Assembly: GCA_902520495.1 (NCBI GenBank)
Contig: CABYNW010000005.1
Span: forward strand, 1 to 64,000
Direction: 5' to 3'
From: an uncultured SAR86 cluster bacterium
GTDB taxonomy: Bacteria; Pseudomonadota; Gammaproteobacteria; Magnimaribacterales; D2472
Length of the DNA: 64,000 nt
The notes beneath the pieces are model-generated. The model was not told the DNA's origin. It searched no databases and saw only the letters and a list, made by a program, of their open reading frames with translations. The stretch's first letter is position 1. The number at the start of each line of letters is the position of its first letter. The translations under genes and the position numbers were made by a program. Shown here piece by piece: positions 41,823-50,909 of this stretch.

Positions 41823-41899
41823 TGTCAGCACTCCTCTCCCCTATTAGATTTTGCTGACACTCTGGAAATGTGGAGGGCTTAGCCCTCCATATCTTTTTT
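41823..41899 (+). ncRNA. candidate structured small RNA or leader attenuator, C-rich loop plus intrinsic terminator
   Basis: 8-bp stem tgtcagca/tgctgaca (41823-41830/41852-41859) with loop starting ctcctctcccc; second stem tggagggc-tta-gccctcca followed by ctttttt. Confidence 0.6.
41868..41899 (+). terminator. intrinsic terminator
   Basis: atgtggagggc tta gccctccatat c tttttt. Confidence 0.75.
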
Positions 41900-41913
41900 G
41901 AAAGGTTTAAATT

Positions 41914-42000
41914 ATGGATAAAATTAGAGATAATATTGAAATAATCTTTTTAATAACTGTTTTTGTATCTTCATTGTCAGCTATTACTCCGATTACATAG
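41914..42000 (+). CDS. 28-aa putative single-TM microprotein
   Basis: ATG after gaaagg: MDKIRDNIEIIFLITVFVSSLSAITPIT*; ends 14 nt before the gpx start codon. Confidence 0.4.
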   Translation: MDKIRDNIEIIFLITVFVSSLSAITPIT

Positions 42001-42014
42001 CTACACTAATAAAT

Positions 42015-42536
42015 ATGAATAAATTCTTTATATCGTTTCTATTTTTCCCTTCTTTGATATTTGCATGCTCTGATATTCTAAATACTGAAATGCGTTTGCT
42101 AGATTCATCTGAAACAATAAACCTATGCAAGTATGAAGATCAGGTAATGCTTGTTGTCAATGTTGCCAGTAGATGCGGATACACATATCAATATGCTTCT
42201 TTACAAAATCTATATGATGAATACAAAGACGATGGTTTCGTTGTAGTAGGAGTTCCATCTAGAGATTTTATGCAAGAATACTCTAACGAAGAAGATGTTG
42301 CAGAATTTTGTTCAACTGAATATGGGGTAAATTTTCCTATGCTTTCAACTTCAAAGGTTAGAGGCAAGAAAGCTAATCCATTTTACAAAAAGCTTATTGA
42401 GGAAAGTGGCTATAGTCCTTCCTGGAATTTTAATAAATATTTAATCTCTAGAGATGGCAATGTTGTATCTACATTTGGCTCAAAAGTTAAACCTGACTCT
42501 AAAGAGCTTACTGCAAAAATCGAAGAACTTCTTTGA
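42015..42536 (+). CDS. glutathione peroxidase family protein
   Basis: VNVASRCGYTYQYASLQNLYDEYKDDGFVVVGVPSRDF, signal peptide; Cys-type active site. Confidence 0.9.
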   Translation: MNKFFISFLFFPSLIFACSDILNTEMRLLDSSETINLCKYEDQVMLVVNVASRCGYTYQYASLQNLYDEYKDDGFVVVGVPSRDFMQEYSNEEDVAEFCSTEYGVNFPMLSTSKVRGKKANPFYKKLIEESGYSPSWNFNKYLISRDGNVVSTFGSKVKPDSKELTAKIEELL

Positions 42537-42544
42537 TAAATAAA

Positions 42545-43183
42545 TCAATCAGACACTAAAACCAGTCCAGGTTTATTAAATGCAAATATTCCGTTGTCTA
42601 CTACACCAGGTATATTGTTAATATAAATTTCTAGTTCCTTCGGTTCAGAGATATCTAAGTCTTTAACATCTAGAATTTGATTTCCTTGGTCTGTTATAAA
42701 ACCATTTCTATATATTGGGTTACCTCCCATAGATACAATTTTTCGGGCAACCAAGCTTCTACTCTCTGGTATTACCTCAATTGGAAGAGGGAAGGTGCCA
42801 AGCCTTTGAACCATTTTAGATGCATCCACAATGCAAATGAATTCTCTTGATGCAGACGCAACAATTTTTTCTCTAGTATGTGCTCCGCCACCACCTTTAA
42901 TAAGAAAATTATCTGGTGAAACCTCATCTGCGCCATCAATATAAAACTCAATTTCATTTACATCATTTAGACTAAATACCTCAATTCCATTAGCCTCTAG
43001 TAGTTTTTTAGAAGCTTCTGAGCTTGACACAGCACCTTTAAAATGATTTTTAAAAAGCATAAGCTCATTAATAAAAAAATTAACTGTCGAGCCAGTCCCG
43101 ATACCAAGAACCATATTATTAGTCAGTTTTTTTTCAATATGACTTATTGCTTTTTTTGCAACACTTATCTTTGCAGTGCTCAT
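42545..43183 (-). CDS. rpiA: ribose-5-phosphate isomerase A
   Basis: [32 protein letters not shown]. Confidence 0.95.
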   Translation of the reverse strand: MSTAKISVAKKAISHIEKKLTNNMVLGIGTGSTVNFFINELMLFKNHFKGAVSSSEASKKLLEANGIEVFSLNDVNEIEFYIDGADEVSPDNFLIKGGGGAHTREKIVASASREFICIVDASKMVQRLGTFPLPIEVIPESRSLVARKIVSMGGNPIYRNGFITDQGNQILDVKDLDISEPKELEIYINNIPGVVDNGIFAFNKPGLVLVSD

Positions 43184-43222
43184 ACAGTTATAATACTAGA
43201 AAAATATACTGTGTGATTTAAA

Positions 43223-44773
43223 TTGAGATTAAAAATAAAAAAAACAGGCAAATTTACGTACTCAAAAAAGTACATTAAATTAATTAATGAGGCTTCGGTC
43301 TATGACGTTGCATTTAATACTCCAACAACTCATGCTGTTAATCTTTCTTTAAAAGAGAAAAATAATATCTATTTAAAAAGAGAAGACTTGCAGCCAATAT
43401 TTTCATTTAAAAATAGAGGTGCCTACAACAAAATATTTAATTTATCTGATAAGCAAAAGTCTTTAGGAATAATAGCAGCCTCAGCTGGAAATCATGCCCA
43501 AGGTGTAGCATTGGCTTGTAAGATATTAAATATTAGTTGCAATATAGTTATGCCATTGACCGCTCCAGAAAATAAACTAAATTCAGTAAAACGCCTTGGT
43601 GCAAAAATAACCTTGTATGGAGAAAATCTAGCTGAAGCTCTTGTGAAGGCAGATGAAATTTGTAAAAAACATAAGTATACATTTGTCCATCCATATGATG
43701 ATCCGTTTACCATTGCTGGTCAGGGAACTATAGGTAAAGAGATTCTTGAAGATGGCATTAATTATGACGCAATTTTTGTTCCTGTTGGAGGAGGAGGATT
43801 ACTGGCAGGTATTTCTGCTTGGGTAAGGCATCATAGTAAAAAAATAAAAATTATTGGAGTAGAGGTTGATGATTCAGCTTGCTTAACAGAGGCGCTTAAA
43901 TCTAATAAAAGAGTTCTTCTTAAAAGAGTGGGTTTATTTGCAGATGGTGTTGCTGTATCTCAAGTTGGTAAACATAATCTTGAAGTGATTAAAGAGTGTG
44001 TAGATGAAGTAATGACAGTAAACATAGATGAGGTCTGCGCAGCAGTTAAAGATATTTTTGAAGACACCAGGGTTCTTTCTGAGCCATCAGGTGCAGTCGC
44101 ATTAGCCGGCCTAAAAATCTATTCAAAAAGAGTAAAAAATAAAAATTTACTTGCGCTAAGCTCTGGAGCAAATGTAAATTTTCAAAAATTGGGTTTTATA
44201 GTCGAAAGATCAGAGCTTGGAGAAAATAGAGAAAAGATTCTTAGTATAAAAATTCCTGAAGAGCCTGGGAGCTTTCTAAAACTAGCTAAAGTTTTTGGAA
44301 AATTACCTGTAACAGAATTTAATTATAGAAAATCTGATAAGGAAGATGCCTTTGTTTTAGTTGGGATAAGAACTCCATCAGAAGATAGCTTTACAAAACT
44401 TAAAAATAAACTTACGAAATTAAAGTATAAATTTAGCGACCTAACCAGTAATGATATTTCTAATGATCATTTGAGACACATGGTTGGGGGAAGATCGGTC
44501 AGATCTGATGAATCTGAGCATAACGAAAGAATATTTAATGGCGAGTTTCCAGAAAAACCTGGAGCTCTTTTAGATTTTCTAAAAAACTTTGGGACAAATT
44601 GGAATATTTCTTTATTCCATTATAGGAATATTGGAGCAGCTTACGGAAATATTTTGATTGGAATAGAAGATTCAAATAAGAATAAATCTTTACTTCTAAA
44701 ACATCTTGATAAATGCGGGACTCCCTTCAAGGAAGAGAGCAATAACAGAGCCTATTTAGATTTCTTGAAATAA
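43223..44773 (+). CDS. ilvA: threonine dehydratase (biosynthetic), start codon TTG
   Basis: KREDLQPIFSFKNRGAYNKI, SAGNHAQGVA, PVGGGGLLAG, two C-terminal ACT-like regulatory regions. Confidence 0.94.
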   Translation: MRLKIKKTGKFTYSKKYIKLINEASVYDVAFNTPTTHAVNLSLKEKNNIYLKREDLQPIFSFKNRGAYNKIFNLSDKQKSLGIIAASAGNHAQGVALACKILNISCNIVMPLTAPENKLNSVKRLGAKITLYGENLAEALVKADEICKKHKYTFVHPYDDPFTIAGQGTIGKEILEDGINYDAIFVPVGGGGLLAGISAWVRHHSKKIKIIGVEVDDSACLTEALKSNKRVLLKRVGLFADGVAVSQVGKHNLEVIKECVDEVMTVNIDEVCAAVKDIFEDTRVLSEPSGAVALAGLKIYSKRVKNKNLLALSSGANVNFQKLGFIVERSELGENREKILSIKIPEEPGSFLKLAKVFGKLPVTEFNYRKSDKEDAFVLVGIRTPSEDSFTKLKNKLTKLKYKFSDLTSNDISNDHLRHMVGGRSVRSDESEHNERIFNGEFPEKPGALLDFLKNFGTNWNISLFHYRNIGAAYGNILIGIEDSNKNKSLLLKHLDKCGTPFKEESNNRAYLDFLK

Positions 44774-44780
44774 AACCATA

Positions 44781-47063
44781 TCAATACTTTAATCTAAACT
44801 TAAGAGAAAAGATTTCATTATCAGGATCTTCCCATGGGTCCATAAATACATCAGATGTGTTTCTTTCATTCTCATCATCATAAACTCTTCCGCCTTTTGT
44901 ATAGACTAGGTAGATATAGGACAAAGGAGCAATCTCATATTTATATCTAATCTGAAAAGAGGTAATACCATCTGTAAAAGGTTTTACGATAGAGTCATGG
45001 TTGTACAGATATCCAGCCTTATCTGAAATCAAGCTAATAGGGTTCTCTGCCTCCAATGCCACAAACTGACTCTTTAATCTTATTTCGTGTTTAGATCCTT
45101 TAAACCAGTTTGCATTGATAGATACAATCTTTTGAGTTAAATCATAGACAGCAAGCTCATTATCTTCGATCCAATTAAGCCATTCATCTTCTTCTCTTAC
45201 TCTAAATTGCCAACCTAATTTAAAATCATCGATTGGATAAAGAGATCCTGCAATCTTTGCAAATCTTCTTTCGTATCCCTCAGAACTCCATGTTTGATAT
45301 TTATCTGATGTCTCATAACCAATTCTCCAGTCATATTCCCAAGTACCATAACTTGGGGATTCATAGTCTAGATTAAAGCTAAAACTTCCATTTCTCTTTA
45401 TATAAGGGAAATCAATGTTTTTTCTTGTAATTGTTGTGTTTTTACCAGATGTTTTAAGATCCCATGATGCTTGAAAGCTGGAGGCATTCTTATATTTGAA
45501 ATTATATTCTTGTTTTATTTGAATCGGATTGGAATTTCCTGACGTGTCAGCATCATAATTAAAGTCAATGCCAATCTTTCTTTCTTTAATCTGGCTAGAT
45601 TCATTAAAATCAACCTTCGTAATATCTGAGCCCAATCCAACATGGAACCAATCATTTTTTTTAAGATATCCAAAATCACTTAGTCTAAAAGTATCTTCAA
45701 AAAATAAAATACTTCCAGATCTTCTGCTAAGTTGCGAGGGTTTATAAACAAATTGAGACCTTAGACCAAAGCCAGATACCCCTTCTTTTTCTGAAGAGAG
45801 CAGGTCTGTATATAAAGTTAATTTATTTGATTTAACATTTGTAAAGTCAATTACATTTACCGTAGCCTTTTCGTTTTTAAAATTATCTACAACATGAGTA
45901 AGAAAATAACCAATAGATCTTGTTCCAACCATATTTTTTGATCTCAGAGCATAAAAACTTTTTCCTTTTGTAAATAATTCGTCTGATTCTTGGGCAACAA
46001 ATATTCCAATATCATTACTACTATTTTTTTGTGTGTATCTTAGAGCAAAATCTATATCTGTATAACTTTTCTTTGCATTATTACAATCATTTTCATTAGA
46101 AGATATTTCACAATCATAAGAGCTTGCTGCACCAATTCTTCTAGTATTTATTACCCTATATCTATCATAATGAGATAGATCAAACAGAGACTGATTTTCA
46201 TTGAAAAAAGCTCTTTTTTCTGAATAGAAAGTTTCTTGAGCAGAAAAATTTACAATCACCTCATCACTCTCAGCCTGTCCAAAGTCAGGATTAACAGTCA
46301 GATTAATTTGTTTACCTGTTCCAGTATTTAAGAAGACTTCTGCACCTACCTTGTTTTCATTAAAACCAGAAACAGAATTATATGTTTTTGATATATACGG
46401 GAAATAGTTAATCTTTCTTTTTGTAAAGTTTTTTACATTGATTGATCTTAAGCTAGAAAGAAAGTTTGTCCTAAAACCACTAGTTTTAGTATCGTTAAGC
46501 CAGGATTGATCTTTTGCATAATATCTAAAAGTTGTAATATTAATATTTCTATTAGGACCATCAATATTTTTCATTAAAACCACATCCCAAGGTATTAAAA
46601 ACTCTGAAACCCAATAACCATTGTATTTTTTGGTTTGCACTTTCCAATCACCATCCCAATCAAACTCCGGCCAGCCGCCCAAACGCCTAATGCCATCTCC
46701 CTGGATGTTAGCAAGAGTAACAAAGAACATATATGCCTTAAGACCATCTCCATCAAAATCAATTGCAACTCCATTTTGTTCAACATTATTTGGAACCTCA
46801 TCTCTCATGGACTTTTTCGATAACATAGATTGGTTATCTTGGAAATTAGTAAATCCAACATATATACCATTTTCATTTGAAATAATTCTTGTTTCTGTTT
46901 TTACTTTTGCAGGTAATAACGTAAATGGAACAGTCTCATAATATGCATTTACAACTTCAGCGTTTTTCCATTCTGCTTCATCTAAATTTGCATCAATTAC
47001 AATAGATTCCCCATATACAGATGGTAGAAAAAACAAGAATAAATATTTAAGGAAGTTTTTCAT
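44781..47063 (-). CDS. secreted CBM9-like/DUF5916 outer-membrane beta-barrel protein
   Basis: Signal peptide, IVIDANLDEAEWKNAEVV CBM9-like start, FNENQSLFDLS..RRIGA region, beta-strand-rich C-terminus ending in a Tyr. Confidence 0.72.
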   Translation of the reverse strand: MKNFLKYLFLFFLPSVYGESIVIDANLDEAEWKNAEVVNAYYETVPFTLLPAKVKTETRIISNENGIYVGFTNFQDNQSMLSKKSMRDEVPNNVEQNGVAIDFDGDGLKAYMFFVTLANIQGDGIRRLGGWPEFDWDGDWKVQTKKYNGYWVSEFLIPWDVVLMKNIDGPNRNINITTFRYYAKDQSWLNDTKTSGFRTNFLSSLRSINVKNFTKRKINYFPYISKTYNSVSGFNENKVGAEVFLNTGTGKQINLTVNPDFGQAESDEVIVNFSAQETFYSEKRAFFNENQSLFDLSHYDRYRVINTRRIGAASSYDCEISSNENDCNNAKKSYTDIDFALRYTQKNSSNDIGIFVAQESDELFTKGKSFYALRSKNMVGTRSIGYFLTHVVDNFKNEKATVNVIDFTNVKSNKLTLYTDLLSSEKEGVSGFGLRSQFVYKPSQLSRRSGSILFFEDTFRLSDFGYLKKNDWFHVGLGSDITKVDFNESSQIKERKIGIDFNYDADTSGNSNPIQIKQEYNFKYKNASSFQASWDLKTSGKNTTITRKNIDFPYIKRNGSFSFNLDYESPSYGTWEYDWRIGYETSDKYQTWSSEGYERRFAKIAGSLYPIDDFKLGWQFRVREEDEWLNWIEDNELAVYDLTQKIVSINANWFKGSKHEIRLKSQFVALEAENPISLISDKAGYLYNHDSIVKPFTDGITSFQIRYKYEIAPLSYIYLVYTKGGRVYDDENERNTSDVFMDPWEDPDNEIFSLKFRLKY

Positions 47064-47092
47064 ATGTGTTTATAAGAATCGTATTTTATAAC

Positions 47093-47662
47093 TCAGAGAT
47101 ATGAAAGTATACGAGTTTCAGTTATAACAATATCGTATTGCATATCATGCTCCATGCCAAATTCTTCATTAATTATTTGATAATCAAAGCCCATACCAAC
47201 AATAAGAGGCTTTTTATTTAATAGTCTAATTCCCTCAAGAGCCCTATCAAAATAACCTCCGCCATAGCCAAGACGATAACCATATTTATCTACTCCAACA
47301 AGCGGTATAAACATAGTATTAAATAAACTAGGTTCTAAATATTTTGGACTATCAATCTCTTCAATACCATACCTATTAGTCTTTAGAACACTATCCTCAG
47401 ATAGTAAATTAAATTTCATATTTATATCTGAGAGAATTCTTGGCATGTAAATATTGTTTGAATTGCTATTTATTTCATTTATTAGAAGGTTTAACTTAAC
47501 CTCTCTTTTATATGGAAAATACAATAGGTTATTCTTAGAAGAAACTAAATCAATTTCATTTAGCGCAGTCTCTTGTATTTTTTGATCGTATTTGTCATAG
47601 AGGTCTTTTGGAAGAAGCTGCCCCTGCTCAAGAAGTGATTTTCTAATTTTATTTTTCACCAT
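47093..47662 (-). CDS. 5-formyltetrahydrofolate cyclo-ligase
   Basis: RKSLLEQGQ, FIPLVGVDKYGYRLGYGGGYFDRAL; start set at MVKNKIRKS so as not to overlap 6S RNA. Confidence 0.88.
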   Translation of the reverse strand: MVKNKIRKSLLEQGQLLPKDLYDKYDQKIQETALNEIDLVSSKNNLLYFPYKREVKLNLLINEINSNSNNIYMPRILSDINMKFNLLSEDSVLKTNRYGIEEIDSPKYLEPSLFNTMFIPLVGVDKYGYRLGYGGGYFDRALEGIRLLNKKPLIVGMGFDYQIINEEFGMEHDMQYDIVITETRILSYL

Positions 47663-47681
47663 AAATTTTGCAAAGGCTACA

Positions 47682-47848
47682 AACCAGATCACCGCTATGT
47701 GTTATACCTGAACCGAATGTTCAGGTGGTGAATATCATGTCAGATCAGGCTTCCCTTTTAGGTATTGCTCAACAAAGACAGTGGAAAATCACCTAATTAT
47801 TAGTATCGGTTCAAATTTATTAACACATTAGCAAATGAACCAGAATGC
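47682..47848 (-). ncRNA. ssrS: 6S RNA
   Basis: Between zapA and 5-FCL gene (conserved locus); minus strand GGTGA...GAGCA...AGAAGCCT-like...ATTCACC hairpin followed by CCTGAACattcgGTTCAGG; ATGTGTTA/TAACACAT closing pairing; TATACT -10 about 7 nt upstream. Confidence 0.85.
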
Positions 47849-47885
47849 TAATTAAGTATAGTTGAGTTCAAATATAAGATAAAGG

Positions 47886-48152
47886 TTATTTTTCTATAGC
47901 CTTTTCAATTTTATTTATGAGCTTTGAGAAATCTAAATCACTTACTTTGCTCGATTTTGTGTCGTTAGATAGCAATTTATTCGCCAAAGTTAGACCAGCA
48001 ATGATTAGAGCATTATTCTTATCATTAATATTATCAAGCTCTTCGTTAAATAGCTTTGCTGCTTTAATAAGGTTATCTTTTTCTTTAGGAGGGCAGGCTA
48101 GAGTTAAATCTCTTCCAAATATTCTAAGAGAAACTGTTTCTACTTTACTCAT
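47886..48152 (-). CDS. zapA: cell division protein ZapA
   Basis: VSLRIFGRDLTLACPPKEKDNLIKAAKLFNEEL, 6S-adjacent. Confidence 0.9.
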   Translation of the reverse strand: MSKVETVSLRIFGRDLTLACPPKEKDNLIKAAKLFNEELDNINDKNNALIIAGLTLANKLLSNDTKSSKVSDLDFSKLINKIEKAIEK

Positions 48153-48339
48153 CTGTTACCTTTTTTAAAATCTTTTCAAGACGATTTACTTCTTTTTTAT
48201 GGAGCAGTTTATCTTTTTTCCATTCTCTTTCTCTTTTAATATATGAGTCTATAATACCTTTCTGCTCTTCGAATCTTTTTATTAGTAAATCTAATTTTTT
48301 TTCAAAAATCTTAGAAGATGAATTATTTGATTTAGACAT
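48145..48339 (-). CDS. small coiled-coil protein (TIGR02449-like)
   Basis: 64 aa, heptad-like helix, located between zapA and pepP. Confidence 0.6.
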   Translation of the reverse strand: MSKSNNSSSKIFEKKLDLLIKRFEEQKGIIDSYIKREREWKKDKLLHKKEVNRLEKILKKVTDE

Positions 48340-48401
48340 TTTAATAGTTTAATTCTACTTTAATGAATTGGAAAGTTTGTTTAAAAGAGTAAAATACTCA
48401 A

Positions 48402-49697
48402 ATGGATAAGACTATATATAAAAATAGAAGAAATAATTTAAAGGATACATTGCCTGAGAATTCTGTGCTGCTAATTCCTGGAGCTGATTTGCAATATAGA
48501 AATGCTGATTCAACCTTCCCTTTTAGGCAAGATAGTAGTTTTTATTATATGTCTGGCTTTTGTGAGCCCGAATCTTTGATTGCTATTGTAAATAATAAAG
48601 ATGGCATAAACTCAATTATGTTTGTTCCTCCAAAAGATAAGCTTAAAGAAATATGGGATGGATACAGAGCCGGTCCTATAGGCGCAGTTGAAGACTTTTT
48701 ATTTGATAAAGCTTTTGATAATACTCAGATTGACTCAATGCTTCCTGACATACTTTATGGTTCTGAACAAGTTCTATATCCTATTGGTAAAAAATCAGGT
48801 TTTGATCAGAAAGTAATCGATTGGACTACTGCAGCATCATCAAAAGATCGTCATAGTAAATCTATAAATATAATCGATGCAAGCTCATTGATTGGCAATG
48901 CTCGACTTATAAAAGATGATCATGAGATAGATTTAATTAAAAAGGCATGTGATATTTCTGCTGAGGCACATATTGCAGCTATGAAATCAGTAAAAAAAGG
49001 AGATTTAGAACAACAAGTTGAAAGTTTGTATATACATGAATTCTCAAAACGTGGCGCTAGATATCCAGCATATAACCCAATTGTTGCCGGTGGAGAAAAT
49101 GCATGCGTGCTCCATTATGTAGAGAACAATCAAGTCCTCAATGAATCGGATTTATTGTTAGTAGATGCTGGATGTGAATACGAAATGTATGCAGCAGATA
49201 TCACAAGAACTTTTCCAATTAGCGGCAAGTTTTCTGAGGAGCAACTTAAAGTATATGAAATTGTGCATGAAGCCATGAATGCAGCAATAGAATGTGTTAA
49301 AGAAGGTAACAGTATTATGGAACCTCAAGAAATTTCTGAGAAAGTTATAACAAATGGCCTTGTTAAAATTGGTTTGCTAGAAGGGGATCCAGAAGAATTA
49401 CATAAATCAGGAGCTTATAAAGATTTTTATATGCATAAAATAGGTCACTGGCTTGGACTTGATGTTCATGATGCTGGCGATTATATGGAAGGAGATGATT
49501 TTATGAAATTCAAGGCTGGGATGATTACAACTATAGAACCAGGAATCTATATAAGCAGCTCAATGAATGTTGATGATAAATGGAAGGGAATTGGAGTAAG
49601 GATAGAAGACGATATTCTTGTAACAAAAGATGGAAACGAAAATCTTACTAAAAAAGTACCGTCAGATCCTCATAAAATTGAATCATTAATGTCATAG
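48402..49697 (+). CDS. pepP: Xaa-Pro aminopeptidase
   Basis: LLVDAGCEYEMYAADITRTFP, HKIGHWLGLDVHD, ITTIEPGIY. Confidence 0.95.
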   Translation: MDKTIYKNRRNNLKDTLPENSVLLIPGADLQYRNADSTFPFRQDSSFYYMSGFCEPESLIAIVNNKDGINSIMFVPPKDKLKEIWDGYRAGPIGAVEDFLFDKAFDNTQIDSMLPDILYGSEQVLYPIGKKSGFDQKVIDWTTAASSKDRHSKSINIIDASSLIGNARLIKDDHEIDLIKKACDISAEAHIAAMKSVKKGDLEQQVESLYIHEFSKRGARYPAYNPIVAGGENACVLHYVENNQVLNESDLLLVDAGCEYEMYAADITRTFPISGKFSEEQLKVYEIVHEAMNAAIECVKEGNSIMEPQEISEKVITNGLVKIGLLEGDPEELHKSGAYKDFYMHKIGHWLGLDVHDAGDYMEGDDFMKFKAGMITTIEPGIYISSSMNVDDKWKGIGVRIEDDILVTKDGNENLTKKVPSDPHKIESLMS

Positions 49698-49701
49698 AAC
49701 T

Positions 49702-50859
49702 GTGAACCCTATCGTTACAATATCCGGCGGTGGAATTATTGGGAATTATATTTCATCGAGATTAAACAATAACAATATCGAATCTCTTATTATTGAAAAA
49801 TCTGCTTCAATTTTGCCTGCAGCTGAAAATATACGAACACTAACACTTAATCCTTACTCAAAGAAGCTTTTAGATGATCTTGGGATAGATATTAAATATG
49901 CTGAAATCAAAAAAATAAATGTTTTTGATGGTGAGGGTTCTGGAAGAATAGATTTTTCTTCAGAGGAAATCCGTTCAGATAATCTTTCTTATGTTTGTTA
50001 TTTTAATGATCTCCAATCAGAATTAAAAAAAGGAGAAAAAGAAAGAACTCTATTTAAAACAGAGATTAAAAACTTTAAAGAAAATGATTCTAACAATACA
50101 TGTAATATTTTGTTATCTGGAAGCGAAGAAATTAATTCACAATTTATTGCAGGATGTGATGGACGAAATTCAAATGTTGCAAAATTATCGTTATTAAAAC
50201 CCATTACATCAGTTTATGAACAAACAGCAATAACTTTTACTGCAAAATGTAACCTTGGCGATTTAAATTCAGCGTATCAGATTTTTTCTGAAAGAGGGAT
50301 ATTTGCAATAATGCCTTTACCGCCATCTTCGGAAGAATTAACACACACTATAGTTTGGTCAGTAGATCACAAGAGAATTAAAGGGAATAATATCGAAGAC
50401 TTCGTTAAGAAAAATATTTCTTACTTTGAAAGAAAACTCAATGCTGAAATAAATATACACTCCAATATTCTTAGCTTTAATTTATCTAATCATCACTTTG
50501 AAAACTATATTTCTGGATCTTTGGTTTTAATTGGAGATGCGGCTCATTCAATACACCCATTGGCCGGACAAGGAATAAATTTAGGTTTTGCAGATGCAGA
50601 TGCCTTCTGTGAGGAAATAATTAAAGCCTATCAAAGTAAAATCAATTTCGACAAAAATTTAGTTTTAAAAAAATATGAAATTAGGCGAAAAGACATGAAT
50701 TTATTGATGCTCAAGTCTATGGATTTTTTTGTAGATTTGTTCCGATCTGATAATTTATATATAAGATTATTAAGAAACATTGGTCTTTCCAGTGTAAATA
50801 AAACAAATTTTATAAAAAGATTTTTTATAAATCACGCTTCAGGAAACAATAAGATATAA
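49702..50859 (+). CDS. ubiH: UbiH/UbiF/VisC-family FAD monooxygenase (GTG start)
   Basis: GGGIIGNYI, GCDGRNS, LIGDAAHSIHPLAGQGINLGFADADAF; pepP-ubiH synteny. Confidence 0.88.
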   Translation: MNPIVTISGGGIIGNYISSRLNNNNIESLIIEKSASILPAAENIRTLTLNPYSKKLLDDLGIDIKYAEIKKINVFDGEGSGRIDFSSEEIRSDNLSYVCYFNDLQSELKKGEKERTLFKTEIKNFKENDSNNTCNILLSGSEEINSQFIAGCDGRNSNVAKLSLLKPITSVYEQTAITFTAKCNLGDLNSAYQIFSERGIFAIMPLPPSSEELTHTIVWSVDHKRIKGNNIEDFVKKNISYFERKLNAEINIHSNILSFNLSNHHFENYISGSLVLIGDAAHSIHPLAGQGINLGFADADAFCEEIIKAYQSKINFDKNLVLKKYEIRRKDMNLLMLKSMDFFVDLFRSDNLYIRLLRNIGLSSVNKTNFIKRFFINHASGNNKI

Positions 50860-50909
50860 TATTTAAAGCACACCTAAAAAAATAAAATTTCTTTCTAGCG
50901 AGGTTTAAA

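Noticed and set aside
47801-47820. tRNA T-loop-like ggttcaaat
   Set aside because: Belongs to the 6S RNA region on the opposite strand; no tRNA cloverleaf around it. No tRNA was found in the window.
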